Assembly: GCA_002794775.1 (NCBI GenBank)
Contig: NBAY01000054.1
Span: forward strand, 62,001 to 126,000
DNA length: 64,000 nucleotides
Origin: Porodaedalea pini
Lineage: Eukaryota > Basidiomycota > Agaricomycetes > Hymenochaetales > Hymenochaetaceae
Reading direction: 5' to 3'
Shown here: piece by piece, positions 12,578-24,200 of the stretch
Position numbering within the stretch: the stretch's first letter is position 1
Layout of the letters: each line of letters starts with the position of its first letter
Notes under the pieces: model-generated
Told to the model about the DNA's origin: nothing
Databases searched by the model: none
The model's input: only the letters and a program-made list of their open reading frames with translations
Translations under genes and position numbers: made by a program

Positions 12578-13013
12578 TGTTAGGACTTGAACTTTCCCTC
12601 TTCTTTTATTTTCTTTTATCTCCCCTTTTACCATTTCCTTTCTTTTAAATTGCCCCTTTTCATTATATTTAATCATCTTTCCAATCATTTCCCACATTCC
12701 CTTCACATGACCTTCATTTGTTCCATTCCATCCGCTCATGTAATGTTAGGTAATATAGTCTCATGGTTGTCACTATATAAGGTCTCAGGAATTGCATGAA
12801 CTCCTTGTTCTGCTTTTCCTCTTACCTCCGCAACGACCTAGGTGAGACTCATCCCCCTTGTATTAGTTTAGCCTTGTATTAATCCTCTTACCTCTGCGAT
12901 GACCTAGCCTGAGTACAGTGTGTCCCAAGTCCCCGCTTGAGTATAGCACATCCCAGATGACAGTCAGCCAAGGCCTGCCCAGTCCGAGTCGACTCCCAGA
13001 CTCCCGCCTAACA
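12578..13013 (+). repeat. 5' LTR of A2
   Basis: It begins TGTTAGG and ends CCTAACA, an inverted terminal pair. It holds TATATAA at 12774-12780 and an internal near-duplicate of the block around CCTCTTACCTCC (about 12819 and 12890). It has the same length as the 3' LTR. Confidence 0.95.
12774..12817 (+). promoter_or_regulatory. TATA box and inferred transcript start with self-primer segment in the A2 LTR
   Basis: TATATAA (12774-12780) lies 33 bases before GTTCTGCTTTT (12807-12817), the spacing expected between a TATA box and a start site. GTTCTGCTTTT is the exact reverse complement of AAAAGCAGAAC (13015-13025) just inside the LTR. Tf1/sushi elements prime this way: 11 bases at the RNA 5' end anneal to the primer site. 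The start site itself is inferred. Confidence 0.65.
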
Positions 13014-13549
13014 TAAAAGCAGAACCCCACCCAGGCTCATCCCCAGCGTACATTGTCACTGTCGACTCGCCTTCACTCGGTCTAGAGGAGCATTCCCCTC
13101 AACGGACTCAACGTGTAAACCCCTTAAACGACAACCCTCAACCCTGCCCAGACATTTTTGGACGTTTGCATATTACATAACTGCCTTCAACCGACTTTTC
13201 CCGACTCTTACTGCATTTGGACACCAACTCGACCTTGGACAGGTTGACGTCCTGATCAGGAAGTCCCTTCTCACCCTGGCGCTCCGCATTTCCCTTTGGT
13301 GGAGTACGCACCTGACGTGGACTTGGGCAACTAGAAGAATACAAGCGTCAATGACACTATCGTTTGTGATCTCGCTCGGTTCCTACCACCTCGTCATCAA
13401 CTTCGCTGACGAACCTGTTCAACATTGGCATAACCTGAGATCGAACAAACAACTGATCCCTGTTCCCCCGCCACTTTCAACATAGATCTCACCGAAGAAC
13501 AGCGACATGCCCTCCTGTCTCGCGCTTGGTATAATGAAGAGCGTTGTAC
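13014..13549 (+). pseudogene. A2 leader and gag N-terminus, interrupted by A1
   Basis: The first ~375 bases are untranslated leader with no good ORF. From about 13390 a frame related to the A4 gag start can be read (NFADEPVQHWHN..., then IDLTEEQRHALLSRAWYNEERC), running into the TGTAC site where A1 entered. It resumes at 19909 (TWLTT...). The initiator ATG seen in A4 (43916) is not kept. Confidence 0.6.
13015..13025 (+). other. Self-complementary primer-binding site of A2
   Basis: AAAAGCAGAAC starts two bases after the 5' LTR and is the perfect complement of 12807-12817. No TGG, which would signal a tRNA CCA-end primer, follows the LTR. The same pair occurs in A1 (19465-19475 with 19673-19683) and in A4 (44199-44209). 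Confidence 0.7.
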
Positions 13550-13977
13550 TGTTAGGCAGGAGTCCGGGAGACAACTCGGACTGGGCAGGCCTTGGCTGAC
13601 TATCATCTGGGACGTGCTATACTTGAGTGGGGACTTAGGACACACTGTACTCAGGCTAGGTCATTGCAGAGGTAAGAGGATTAATACAAGTCTAAACTAA
13701 TACAAGGGGGACGAGTCTCACCTAGGTCGTTGTGGAGGTAAGAGGAAAAGCAGAACAAGGAGTTCATGCAATTCCTGAGACCCTATATAGCAACGACCGT
13801 GAGACCACATTACTTAATGTTACATAAGCAAACAGAATGGAACGAATGAAGGTCATGTGAAGGGAATGTGGGAAATGATTGGAAAGATGATTAAATATAA
13901 TGAAAAGGGGCGATTTAAAAGAAAAGAAATGGTTAAAGGGGAAAATAAAGGAAAAGGTGAAAGTTTGAGTTCTAACA
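13550..13977 (-). repeat. 3' LTR of A1
   Basis: On the minus strand it begins TGTTAGAAC after a purine tract (GAGGGGGAGTAA) that would serve as the polypurine primer, and ends CCTAACA. It is paired with 19477-19903. Confidence 0.93.
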
Positions 13978-15881
13978 TTACTCCCCCTCAAGGTTGGGCA
14001 TCCGGACCAACCATGATCATGGTCGTCAGGCTTGGTGTCAATGAAGAGTGGGCAGAGTCATTTGTGAGGAATGTCGAGTTTTCATGGGGCACCAGGGTGT
14101 TTTTGATAGAACTCAGCGATCACCTCCTTTGCGTTCTCGCCGAAGTCCGTCTCAGGTTGCCAAGTCGGTTTGTTGTATCCAACCCACTTGACGAGGTACT
14201 GTAGCTTTCCTCAGTGTAGGTGTGAGTCTAGAACCTCCTCGACCTCGTACTCCTCTTTGTTGTCAACAATGTCGGGTGGCGGCGGTGATGGTTGTTTCTG
14301 ACTCTCGAAGGACGGTTTGACAGCGGGTTTCAACAGGGCTTTGTTGAAGACAGGGTGGACCTTTTTCCATCATTTCGGGAGCTTGAGCTTGTATGCGCTC
14401 ACTCCCACCTTGTCGACAATGTTGAAGGGACTGTACCACTTGTCGGCGAGTTTCTTCATCGGCAAATCTGTACTGATGTTTTGCCCATCAAGGAAGACCT
14501 TGTCTCCTGTCTTGTACTCCACTGATGCCCCTGCTGTTCGGTCATGGTAGCATTTCATGTCGTCAGCTGCCTTGACCAAGTTGTCCTTTGAGATGCGATG
14601 GGTCTCCTTTATGTGCTTCACGAATTCTTCCGCCGACATGTTAGCAGAGGAAGTTCGTACTGTGTCAAAGCCCATCAGATGACATCCTGTATTTGCGTAG
14701 AAGGGGGACATCTTTGTCACAGAGTGTTCACGGTTGTTGTAGGCGAACTCTACAAGAGGGAGCCAGTCTTTCCAGTCTGATTGCTGGTGGTCGACAAAGA
14801 GTCGAAGGTACTGTTTGAGCTCCTGGTTGACACATTCTGTTTGTCCATCTGTCTGAGGGTGGTACACCATTGACGGGTTACCTTCAATGTGCAGGAGTTT
14901 GTACAGCTCCTTCATCATCGATGCATCAAACTGTGTTCCTCGGTCGTGGATGATCTTCTTTGGTAGGCCATGGAGGTGGAAGACATGGTCGCAGTACAAC
15001 TGGGCCATGCCTTCCGCTGACAACTTCATCATCGTCAGGATCACGTACATCTGCTTTGAGAACCTGTCCACAAAGACACAGATCGCGTTGTGTCCCTTGG
15101 AGTCTGGGAGCTCTCCGATGAGGTTGACCATGACAATTTCCCAAGGACCTTCAGGGACCGCATTCGGATGAAGCGGCCTTGACCTCGACATCCTTAAGGC
15201 TTTTGTTCATTGACAACAATTGCATCCTCGGATGTACGCTCGGGTGTCGGAGAACACAGATGCCCACCAGAAGTCACGACGGACAAGCTCTACTGTCTTG
15301 GACGCTCCTGGGTGCCCAGCTAGTACCAAGTCATGACACTCCCATAATACAGCCTCCTTCATCGTTGACGGTACATACACCTTGCCTTTCATCTGCCACA
15401 ATCTGTCGACTTCCGTCATACCCGTCAGCCTTTCCAACTCGTCCTGCGCCCTCTGCACTTCACCCACTCATTCCACCACCTCATCACATGATGTGCAGAC
15501 CACTCCATGGTTCAGCCACTTCTCCTTGATAAACATGATACCATCATTGTCATCCTTGCCCTGATCATAGCCCACCTTGTGCAACAGCAGGTCCGCCTTG
15601 CCCATTGTCTTCCCTGACTTGTGTTTGAGGTGGAAGTCGAATTCTTCAAGTTCGGTCCACCAGCAAGCTTGATGATAGCTCAGCTTCTGTGCCGACTTGA
15701 AGTAGGTGAGGTTGGTGTGGTCGGACCAGATCTCGATCTTGTGGCGAGCACCGAGGAGGTACTGCTGCCACTCCTTGAGTGCAGAAATGATCGCAAGCAT
15801 CTCCTTGTCGTAGATCTCGTAGTTTCATTCTGCCGGTTTGAGTGCCTCTGACCTGTAGGCAATCACCCTCCACTTTCCTTC
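13978..15881 (-). pseudogene. A1 pol, distal part: RNase H, integrase, chromodomain (broken)
   Basis: It follows a TAG (CAG in A4) at the end of the 570-codon upstream frame. RNase H lies at about 15860-15700 and the integrase zinc site near 15350-15210. The integrase core (15191-14370, 273 codons open) carries HDRGTQF and QTECVNQE. The first catalytic Asp is changed: IVMVNLIGEL here, VDLI in A2, A3 and A4. The chromodomain (LVKW-type, W..P.TDFG) is at about 14220-14110. The frame ends at TAA 13978-13980, next to the LTR. Confidence 0.85.
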
Positions 15882-17627
15882 CTACTTCTGCAGCAACATG
15901 CCACCAAGTGCAAAGTTTGACGAGTCCACCTCTACATGGAAAGGGCCCTCATCATTGGTGATGGCTAGGACTGGAGGTGAGCAGAGACGTTGTCTCAACT
16001 CCTCAAACACATCTTGCTGTTTGGTCTCCCATACCCAGTCCTTCTTGCACATTAGCGACGTTAGCAGTTGGACCACCTTGCTGTAGTCCTTTATGAACCG
16101 CCATAGCCAATTCCCCATGCTGAGGAACTGCTGCAACTGCTTGACATTTTGTGGAATGGGCCAGTTTGCAATCGCCTCTGTCTTTGCCGGGTTGGCCCTG
16201 ATCTCACCATTGCCAATGATGTGTCCAAGGTATTTGACAACCTTAGCATCAAACTCGCACTTCTCCAGCTTCAGGTATAGGCTGTTCTCACGAAGGATCT
16301 GGAGGACATGCCTCGACGTGTCGATGTGCTCTTTGATGGTTTCCGAGAGGATCAAAATGTCGTCAAGGTATATGATGATCAAGTTAGTGTAGATCAGGTC
16401 CTTGAAGATATGGTTGATGAATGCCTGGAACGTCGCCAGTGCATTACAAAGACCAAAAAACATCACCGTCGGTTCGAAGAGACCCATGTTCATGCAGAAA
16501 GCTGCCTTCCACTCATTGCCTTTGTGGATCCAGATGTTGTAGTACCCCCAGTGAAGGTCGAGCTTGGTGATAAACTTAGCTTTCTTGACCTTGTCGACAA
16601 GTTCGTCAATGAGTGGGAGGGGGTACTTGTTCTTGATCATACTGTCGTTGAGCTTACAGTAGTCCTGGATCGGGCATAGCAATTTGTCAGCCTTCTTAAT
16701 GAAGAAGAAAGGCGATGCCATGGGTGATATCGATCGTCGGATGCGACCAGACTTCAAGTTCTCGTTGAGAAAGTCCTTTAGCAATTGTTGCTCAGTAGGC
16801 GTGAGTGGGTAGATCTTGCAATCGCTAGGTTTCAAGTCAGGTTTCAAGTCGATGACATGGTCCCAGGGTCGATGTTCCGGCAGCTTCTCGAAGCCTTTCT
16901 CACTGAAGATGTTGGCGTAGTTGTTGAGATATGTGGGCCAGGGCGCCTTGTCCATTTGCATCTCTCTCACCCTCCTCATCTCTTCTGCGACCTTCTCTAC
17001 CTTCCGCATGTCTTCCACCACCTCCCTCTTGACCATGCATTCGTTCAGACAGTGGGTGAATTCGAGTGTACCTGCCTTCCAGTTGACCTCAGGGTTGTGA
17101 TGTCGAAGCCAGTCATACCCCAGGAAGATGTTTGATGACACCAGCGAGGTCACTGCAAGGACGATCTGTTCCTTATGGTGACCTATCGTAAGTTCAATGT
17201 CAATGTATTCTTTGATCAGCCCAGCCTCATTGTGTGTGCCATCAGCATTGAGCACCGCGAGGGGTCGGATGTAATGTTTTGTTTCCAACCCATATCTTTC
17301 GATGAACCTCACGTCGATGCACGACCCTGTGCACCCTGAGTCCACTAGGGCATGCGCATCCACTTCTTTCACCTTGCCCACTACCCCATGATTGACGGTC
17401 AAGAGAAGGTCCAGCTGGCATCTGCCAGTTCCTCTCATGAACAGCTGCTCATTGTCTTCATCCTCATTCACACCAGTGGGAGTTTTGTTGTTGGAAAAAC
17501 CATCGACACCATTTACATCTATATATCGTACAGGTGGTTGGTTATATTTTAACGAGTCTGAACTCGAAACTCCTTGATCTTCCCAGTCAGTCACCCCGAT
17601 GGCTATACCTGACCACTCGCAAAATCC
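15882..17627 (-). CDS. A1 pol, proximal part: protease and reverse transcriptase (open)
   Basis: The open frame is 570 codons long from 17594 and can be entered by a -1 shift at 17627. Counting from 17594, the protease motif DSG is at residues 85-87, and the RT region runs from about 280 with YLDD at 409-412. The RNase H start (HVEVDSSNFALGG) is near the end. Gag stops at 17603 in the other frame, so a frameshift, not a new ATG, probably makes it; the first codon of the open stretch is GTG. It is cut by TAG where A4 keeps Gln. Confidence 0.85.
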   Translation of the reverse strand, partial: GFCEWSGIAIGVTDWEDQGVSSSDSLKYNQPPVRYIDVNGVDGFSNNKTPTGVNEDEDNEQLFMRGTGRCQLDLLLTVNHGVVGKVKEVDAHALVDSGCTGSCIDVRFIERYGLETKHYIRPLAVLNADGTHNEAGLIKEYIDIELTIGHHKEQIVLAVTSLVSSNIFLGYDWLRHHNPEVNWKAGTLEFTHCLNECMVKREVVEDMRKVEKVAEEMRRVREMQMDKAPWPTYLNNYANIFSEKGFEKLPEHRPWDHVIDLKPDLKPSDCKIYPLTPTEQQLLKDFLNENLKSGRIRRSISPMASPFFFIKKADKLLCPIQDYCKLNDSMIKNKYPLPLIDELVDKVKKAKFITKLDLHWGYYNIWIHKGNEWKAAFCMNMGLFEPTVMFFGLCNALATFQAFINHIFKDLIYTNLIIIYLDDILILSETIKEHIDTSRHVLQILRENSLYLKLEKCEFDAKVVKYLGHIIGNGEIRANPAKTEAIANWPIPQNVKQLQQFLSMGNWLWRFIKDYSKVVQLLTSLMCKKDWVWETKQQDVFEELRQRLCSPPVLAITNDEGPFHVEVDSSNFALGGMLLQK

Positions 17628-18787
17628 TGCGAGTCGATGACCTCTTCATCATTGCCTTCCTCTTCCACATCATCCTCCACCATCATTCTTCGAGTGTCTA
17701 TGACTTCCTCGAAGGCCAACTCCTTCATTGTGCTGAGTTCATCAGTGAGGAGGTGACGCTCGCCTGGCACCATCAATTCCAGCATGCGCTGGATGATCGG
17801 TTTCCCCTGCGGGCACTTGTTCTGGAAATGGCCCTCCTGTCCACAAAGCCAGCATGCACATCGTCGCCTAGCCTCATTCATCAAGATGTCCATTGGCTGG
17901 CCTGCACCTCCAAAGGTGACACCAGTCGTGTTGCACTTGTCGACATGCGGGGCTGCTACCTGTCGGCGTGCGGGAGGCACTTGTTGTGGCATTGGGTGGT
18001 GTGCGAATGGCAGTGCACAACCCCACTGGATTGTGTGAATTTGCTGTTCACCATGGTCGATCTCGATGGCCTTCTTCTTCCACATCTCATACGTCATTGG
18101 GATGGGTGTCGACCTCAACACACCGTGGACCACTTCGATATTCATCGCGCACTTCAGGCGGTCGCAGATGATGCTGTCGTCCTTCAGGTCCACCACCTTA
18201 ATGATCACATTGAGCTTCTGGAAGAACTCATCAGTGGATAGATCCTTCTGGACCTTCTCTCGGAATTCTTTTAGTGCCTTCTCCTTCCTGTTCGGATCGT
18301 CGAACGAGGTGTCTAGGTGCTCTTGGAACCGGGTCCAGCTATCTGTGAAACTCACGACACCATTCATTGTGAATTCCTGAACGTAGTTTTGCACCCACAT
18401 CGAGGCATTGCCTCCCTTGAGATAGGAGAGAGTGTCATATATCTTGCTTGATGATGAAGGGTACCTTGTGGGATTCACTGAGACAAAGAGAAGGACTTTG
18501 CGTTTGAAGTCGAGATAATCGTTACCACCAGCAAATTCGCGTGGCCGGGTGACGTCTATGACAGGAGCGGGAGGGTTGGCTGCCGCAGCCGGTGCTGGGG
18601 CGTTGTTCGCCTGATGGGCAAAGGCGCCTGCCACAATCGCTGCAATTTGCTCCAGCTGTTGTATGCTGAAGCCTGCTGCCAACATTGTTGGTACAGGCGT
18701 ATGTGTTAGGCGTTCCAGGGGGGTTGGCGGTGACGAGTCTCTATGGGGCATATGATAACCTCCTGGTTCACTAGGGAGGATGACCAA
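17603..18787 (-). CDS. A1 gag, open for 394 codons, with CCHC knuckle
   Basis: It has an Ala/Pro-rich N-terminus, a retrotransposon gag domain at about residues 80-250 (FAGGNDYLDFKRKVLLF, then LSYLKGG), and a CCHC knuckle at residues 312-325 (C-x2-C-x4-H-x4-C). An acidic tail follows and it stops with TAG at 17603-17605. A4 and A2 show gag sequence upstream of this ATG (KIDLTDEQ region). The true N-terminus of A1 gag is therefore probably longer and damaged between 18788 and about 19110. Confidence 0.85.
   Translation of the reverse strand: MVILPSEPGGYHMPHRDSSPPTPLERLTHTPVPTMLAAGFSIQQLEQIAAIVAGAFAHQANNAPAPAAAANPPAPVIDVTRPREFAGGNDYLDFKRKVLLFVSVNPTRYPSSSSKIYDTLSYLKGGNASMWVQNYVQEFTMNGVVSFTDSWTRFQEHLDTSFDDPNRKEKALKEFREKVQKDLSTDEFFQKLNVIIKVVDLKDDSIICDRLKCAMNIEVVHGVLRSTPIPMTYEMWKKKAIEIDHGEQQIHTIQWGCALPFAHHPMPQQVPPARRQVAAPHVDKCNTTGVTFGGAGQPMDILMNEARRRCACWLCGQEGHFQNKCPQGKPIIQRMLELMVPGERHLLTDELSTMKELAFEEVIDTRRMMVEDDVEEEGNDEEVIDSQDFASGQV
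17621..17627 (-). other. -1 frameshift heptamer GGATTTT between A1 gag and pol
   Basis: In the gag frame the codons are CAG GAT TTT GCG, eight codons before the gag TAG. Shifting -1 gives GGA TTT TGC, and the pol frame is then open to 15882. A2 and A4 have GGGTTTT at the same place (21214-21220, 42436-42442) and the same frame relation. Confidence 0.7.
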
Positions 18788-19476
18788 TGATGTTGAGACT
18801 GTAGGGGATGATGGTGCACGAGGAGGTCAGGGTGCCCACTGAACTCACTGAGCTTGTTCATTAGTCGAGTACCAAGCGTGTCTGATGTTGCTCCACCAGA
18901 TGTTGTGGGTGATGTGCTCACTGTCAGTTGCGACATACGAAGCACGGTCTGGATCAAACCATGAGGAAGATGGAAGGGCCCACTGTTGTTCCTCTGTGAG
19001 ATCTATCTTGGCTAGACTGGAGGGGGAACCAGGAGGGGCTGGTTGTCTGGATGAACATTACACTGACAAAGGACAGGTTCATCAGCGAATTTGATGATTA
19101 GACGGAAGGCAGCAACCGAGATAACAATCGACAATGAGGTCGATGACTGCATGCAATGTGTTACCCACGTCCAAGTCAGATGTGATCTCCACCAAAGGCT
19201 GATGTGGAGAGCCAGAGTGGGAGAGGGTTTCCTGATTGGGGCGTCAACCTGTTCAAGGTCAAGTTGGTGCCCAAATGTGGTAAGGGTCAGGAAAAGTCGG
19301 CTGAATCAGTTATGTAATACACAAATGTCTGACAACGTCCGGGCAGGGTTGAGGGTTGTCGTTTAGGGGGTTTATACATCAAGTCCTTTGAGGGGAACAC
19401 TCCTCTAGACCGAGTGAAGGCGAGTCGACAGTGATGACGTACGCTGGGGATGAGCCTGGGTGAGGTTCTGCTTTTA
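18788..19476 (-). other. A1 leader, damaged gag N-terminus and primer site
   Basis: The self-primer complement (AAAAGCAGAAC on the minus strand) is at 19465-19475, directly inside the 5' LTR, and pairs with 19673-19683. Leader sequence without an ORF follows. From about 19100 to 18788, traces of the gag N-terminus seen in A4 are present in shifted frames. Confidence 0.6.
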
Positions 19477-19903
19477 TGTTAGGCGGGAGTCCGGGAGACA
19501 ACTCGGACTGGGCAGGCCTCGGCTGACTATCGTCTGGGACATGCTATACTCGAGTGGGGACTTAGGACACACTGTACTCAGGCTAGGTTGTCGCAGAGGT
19601 AAGAGGATTAATACAAGTCTAAACTAATACAAGGGGGATGAGTCTCACCTAGGTTGTTGTGGAGGTAAGAGGAAAAGCAGAACAAGGAGTTCATGCAATT
19701 CCTGAGACCTTATATAGCGACGACCGTGAGACCACATTACTTAATGTTACATAAGCAAACAGAATGGAACGAATGAAGGTCATGTGGAGGGAGTGTGGGA
19801 AATGATTGAAAAGATGACTAAATATAATGAAAAGGAGCAATTAAAAGAAAAGAAATAGTTAAAGGGGAAAATAAAGGAAAAGGTGAAAGTTTGAGTTCAA
19901 ACA
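19477..19903 (-). repeat. 5' LTR of A1
   Basis: It is the mate of 13550-13977 and includes the self-primer segment at 19673-19683, with TATATAA about 33 bases upstream on the minus strand. Differences from its mate are nearly all C/T or G/A, many at CpG. Confidence 0.93.
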
Positions 19904-21238
19904 TGTACCTGGCTCACCACCACTCTGGAAGGTGTAGAATATATCATCTGGTGGCGTGCTGAAAAAGGACAGTGGTACTCAACTCTTGAAGGAGGACAAA
20001 GACTAAAGTGGGGACCCTCTTCGAGTATGACATCCTTGACCTCGCCGTCATTATCGACGTTGACTGTTCTACCACCGATTCCTGACCCATACCACGAGAC
20101 ACACAGAGATCTGTCACCACCAACCCCTCCCAAGCCTTCGACACCCACACCTGAATGAACAATGTTGGCCAGCGGCTTCAGCATTCACCAGATGGAGCAG
20201 ATCGTGGCGATCATCGTGAATGCCTTCACCGCGCAAGTGGCAAGCACTCCAGTCGGTCAAGGTGCCACCCATACCCCGAACATTGACGTCACCTGACCAC
20301 GTGAATTCGCTGGTGGCAACGATTACCTCGACTTCAAATGCGAGGTCCTCCTTTTCATCTCCGCAAACCCAAGTCGGTACCCTATGTCAGAGAGTAAGAT
20401 CTATGTTGCCCTCTCCTACCTAAGAGGTGGGAATGCAGTGACATGGGCACAGAATTATGTAGAAGAGTCAATGACATCGGGCGTCGTAACCTTTATGGAC
20501 AGCTGGGAGCGTTTTCAGGAGCAACTCGACACCTCGTTCGATGACCCGAATCACAAGGAAAAGGCGCTGAAGGATTTCTGAGAGAAGGTTCAGAAGGACC
20601 TCACTGCGGACGAATTCTTCCAGAGGTTCGACATAATCATCAAGTGGGCAGACCTAAAGGACGACAGTGTGATCTGTGATCACCTCAAGCAGGCAATGAA
20701 TATCGAGGTGGTCCGTGGGGTTCTAAGGTCAATGCCAGTCCCTACAAAATACGAGGACTGGAAGAATAAGGCAATTGAGATCGATCGAGGTGAACAACAG
20801 ATCCGTGCAATACAGCAAGGCCGCGCTTTCCTACCCCCGCCCCGCCCCCAGCAACAACAAGCACCGCCGGCTCACCATCAAGTGGTGGCCCCACACATTG
20901 AAAAGCATGATGTGACTGGCATCACTTTTGGAGGAGCTGGCCAGCCAATGGACGTCTTGATGAATGAGGCGCAACGCTGATGAGCATGCTGGATTTGCAG
21001 CCAGCTCGGGCACTTCAAGGACATATGTCCACAAGGAAAGATGATTGTGCAGCGCATGCTGCAGATGATGGCACCAGGCGAACATCGCCTCCTAGCTGAC
21101 GAACTTGGCACAATGAAGGAATCGGCTTTTGAGGAAGTCGTAGACACTTGGAAGATGATGGTAGAAGATTATGTGGAGGAGGAAGACAATGACAAAGAGG
21201 TCATCAACTCGCAGGGTTTTGTGAGTGGTCAGGCGTAG
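19904..21238 (+). pseudogene. A2 gag, main part
   Basis: The gag frame resumes after A1 (TWLTTTLEGVEYIIWW...) and continues from 20162 as MLASGFSIHQMEQ. The gag domain, a CCHC knuckle (CWICSQLGHFKDIC, about 20990) and a tail stopping with TAG at 21236-21238 are all in one frame. Internal stops are TGA at places where A1 keeps Arg: CGG before PREFAGG, CGA in KEFREKVQ, and CGA in the ARRRC region. Confidence 0.85.
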
Positions 21239-24200
21239 CCATCGGGGCGACTGACTGAGAAGAACAAGGGACTTCGGATCTGGAATTGCTAAAATATAGT
21301 CAACCGTCTGTACACTACCTAGATGCAAACAACGTTGATGACTTATCCAATAACAAAGTCCCCACCAATGAAAAGGAGCACGACAAGAACGAGAAACTGT
21401 TTATGAGAGGCACTGGTGGACGCCAGCTGGACCTTCTCCTAACAGTCAATCATGAAGTGGAGGGTGAGACAAAGGAGGTGGATGTGCATGCACTCGTGGA
21501 TTCAGGATGCATGGGGTCATGTATCGACATAGGCTTTGTCAAACGGTATGAGTTGGAGATGAAACACTACATTCGCCCCCTCGCGGTGCTCAATGCTGAC
21601 AGTACTCATAATGAAGCTGGCTTGATCGAGAGATATGTCAACGTCGAACTGATCATTGGACACCACAAGGAAAGGATAGTGCTAGCAGTGACATCACTCG
21701 CATTGTCAAACATCTTCCTTGGCTACGACTGGTTGCATCGACACAACCCAGAAGTTGATTGGAAGTCAGGCTCAATTGAGTTCACCCACTGTCTGACCAA
21801 ATGCGTGCTGAAGGAGAGTGAGGCAGTGGAGATGAGGAGGGTGCGAGAGGTGCGAATGGACAAGGCATCCTGGCCTGCATATCTCAACGACTACGCCGAC
21901 ATCTTCTCGGAGAAGGGATTCGAGAAACTGCCAGAACACCACCCATGGGACCACGTCATTGATCTGAAACCTGACTTCAAACCTAGTGACTGTAAAATCT
22001 ATCCGCTGACACCAACAGAACAAGAGTCACTAAAGGATTTCCTCGAGGAGAACCTGAAGTCAGGCTGCATAAGAAAATTGATCTCGCCGATGGCGTCGCC
22101 TTTCTTTTTCATCAAGAAGGCCGACAAGTCCCTACGCCCAATCCAGGATTACCGTAAGCTCAATGACGGCATGATAAAGAATAAATATCCTCTCCCGCTC
22201 ATCGACGAACTAGTCAACAAGGTCAAGAAGGCAAAGTTCATTACTAAGCTTGACCTTTGATGGGGATATTACAACATCCGGATCTGTGAAGGCAATGAGT
22301 GGAAGGTGGCTTTCCGCATGAACATGGGGCTCTTCGAACCAACAGTCATGTTTTTCGGTCTCTGCAATGCACCCGCGACATTCCAGGCCTTCATCAACCA
22401 CATTTTCAAGGACCTGATTTATGCCAACCTGATCATTGTCTACCTCGACGACATCCTGATCCTCTCAGAAGAGATTGAGGAACACATTGACATGACAAGA
22501 CGTGTACTTCAGATCCTTCGAGAAAATGGCTTATACCTGAAACTGGAGAAATGTGAGTTCAACGTCAAGGTTGTCAAATACCTCGGCCATATCATTGGTG
22601 AAGGTGAGCTAAAGGCTGACCCGGCAAAGACAGAGGTGATCGCTAGCTGGCCCATGTCGTGAAACCTCAAGGAACTCCAGAAGTTCCTTGGCATGGGTAA
22701 CTGGCTCCGACGGTTTATCAAGGACTACAGCAAGGTGGTCCAACCATTGACATTGCTGACAGGAAAATCAGGCTGGAAGTGGGAGGAAGAGCAGCAGGCA
22801 GTGTTCGAGGAACTGAAGCGCCGGCTAAGCTCACCTCCCATCCTGGCAATCATGAACGATGAGGGCCCTTTCCACGTTGAGGTGGACTCGTCGAATTATG
22901 TGCTCAGGGGCATGTTGTTGCAGAAGCAGGAAGGAAAGTGGAGGGTGATAGCCTACCAGTTGGAAGCACTCCTACCCACTGAATGAAACTACAAGATTTA
23001 CGACAAGGAGATGCTCGCGATCATGTTGGCGATGAAGGAGTGGCAACAGTATCTGCTGGGCACTGTAGATCCTGACTTAGGGGTGTCTGGGATCAGCGGT
23101 CCTTTTGGGGATGTGATCGCGTGTTCTGGGAGGTTAGGGGTTGACTGCGGTATGATCAATCAACGTACTGGTATGCATCGGTATGGCTCGGTACGCGCCG
23201 GTACGTGTCGATATTGAAACTTAGGTCAGAAACTCCGGTCAAGTATACGCTGGACCGGTATGGAGGCGGAACGTGCAGATATCCGACACCGGTACGATGT
23301 GAATACTGTGATGTCGAGGTTCAAAGTAAAGAGCAAGAGACGAGAGATGGTTTCGAGACACAAGAGACGAAGACTAAGACGGGATGACTACGAAGTTTAC
23401 GAGAACTAAGGCAAATCGCACTCAAGTACCCTGTCTGAGGGACACTCTGTGGTAGAACTAACTTGCCTTCTACCTATGACATGGGATGCCTATTTGTACT
23501 AAGTCCAAAGATCTATCTACAGTTAATAATTTCCATATGGGCATAATGTGCATATCAGTTGAAACATAGAGGAGTCGAAAGGAACAGTCATAGGTCATAG
23601 AGGTGCGCTTAGAAAACATAGAAATCAGAAGAACATAGGGAAAACATAAATCATCAGGAGGAAAAACGTCCACATTGCGTCCGACCATACCGGAGCTCCA
23701 CCAGAACTCAGATTGTCCAATTGGTACATGGCTCCCATCATCGGACAGCAGTCCGGTACGCGTCTTGGCTGTATGCTCCATGTGACCGCGTCCTTGATCA
23801 TCCAGTTAAGATCTCTGGTATGTTCCAGTCTGCTTTTGGAGATCTCGTAACGTGTTGCTGACATGATCGCGAGGTTCTGATTCAAAACCAGACCGATCGG
23901 GTTCTGTCCGGTACTGATCGGTATGCGTCGGAATCAGTTCTCAAATGCTTCTGAATCAATCGGCAGTGATGGGATGATCGTCACAGCTCTACAGCACCAA
24001 GCACAAGATCGAGGTTTGGTCGGATCATGCTAACCTGACGTACTTCAGGTCAGTGCAGAAACTCAGCTACTGCCAAGCTCGATGGCAAATGGAGCTCGAA
24101 GAATTCAACTTTCACCTCGAACATAAGCTGGGAAAGACCATGGGCAAGGCCGACCTGCTGTCATGCAAAACGGGTTACGACAAAGGCAAGGATGATAATG

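Larger units (their letters stand above)
13550..19903 (-). mobile_element. Family A chromovirus, copy A1 (full length, best preserved)
   Basis: It is 6354 bases with LTRs of 428 and 427 bases (13550-13977 is the 3' LTR, 19477-19903 the 5' LTR). The duplication TGTAC is perfect at 13545-13549 and 19904-19908. Gag and protease-RT are open; the rest of pol is broken. It is inserted in gag of A2. The LTRs differ at roughly 20 sites, nearly all transitions, so it is not recent. Confidence 0.96.
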
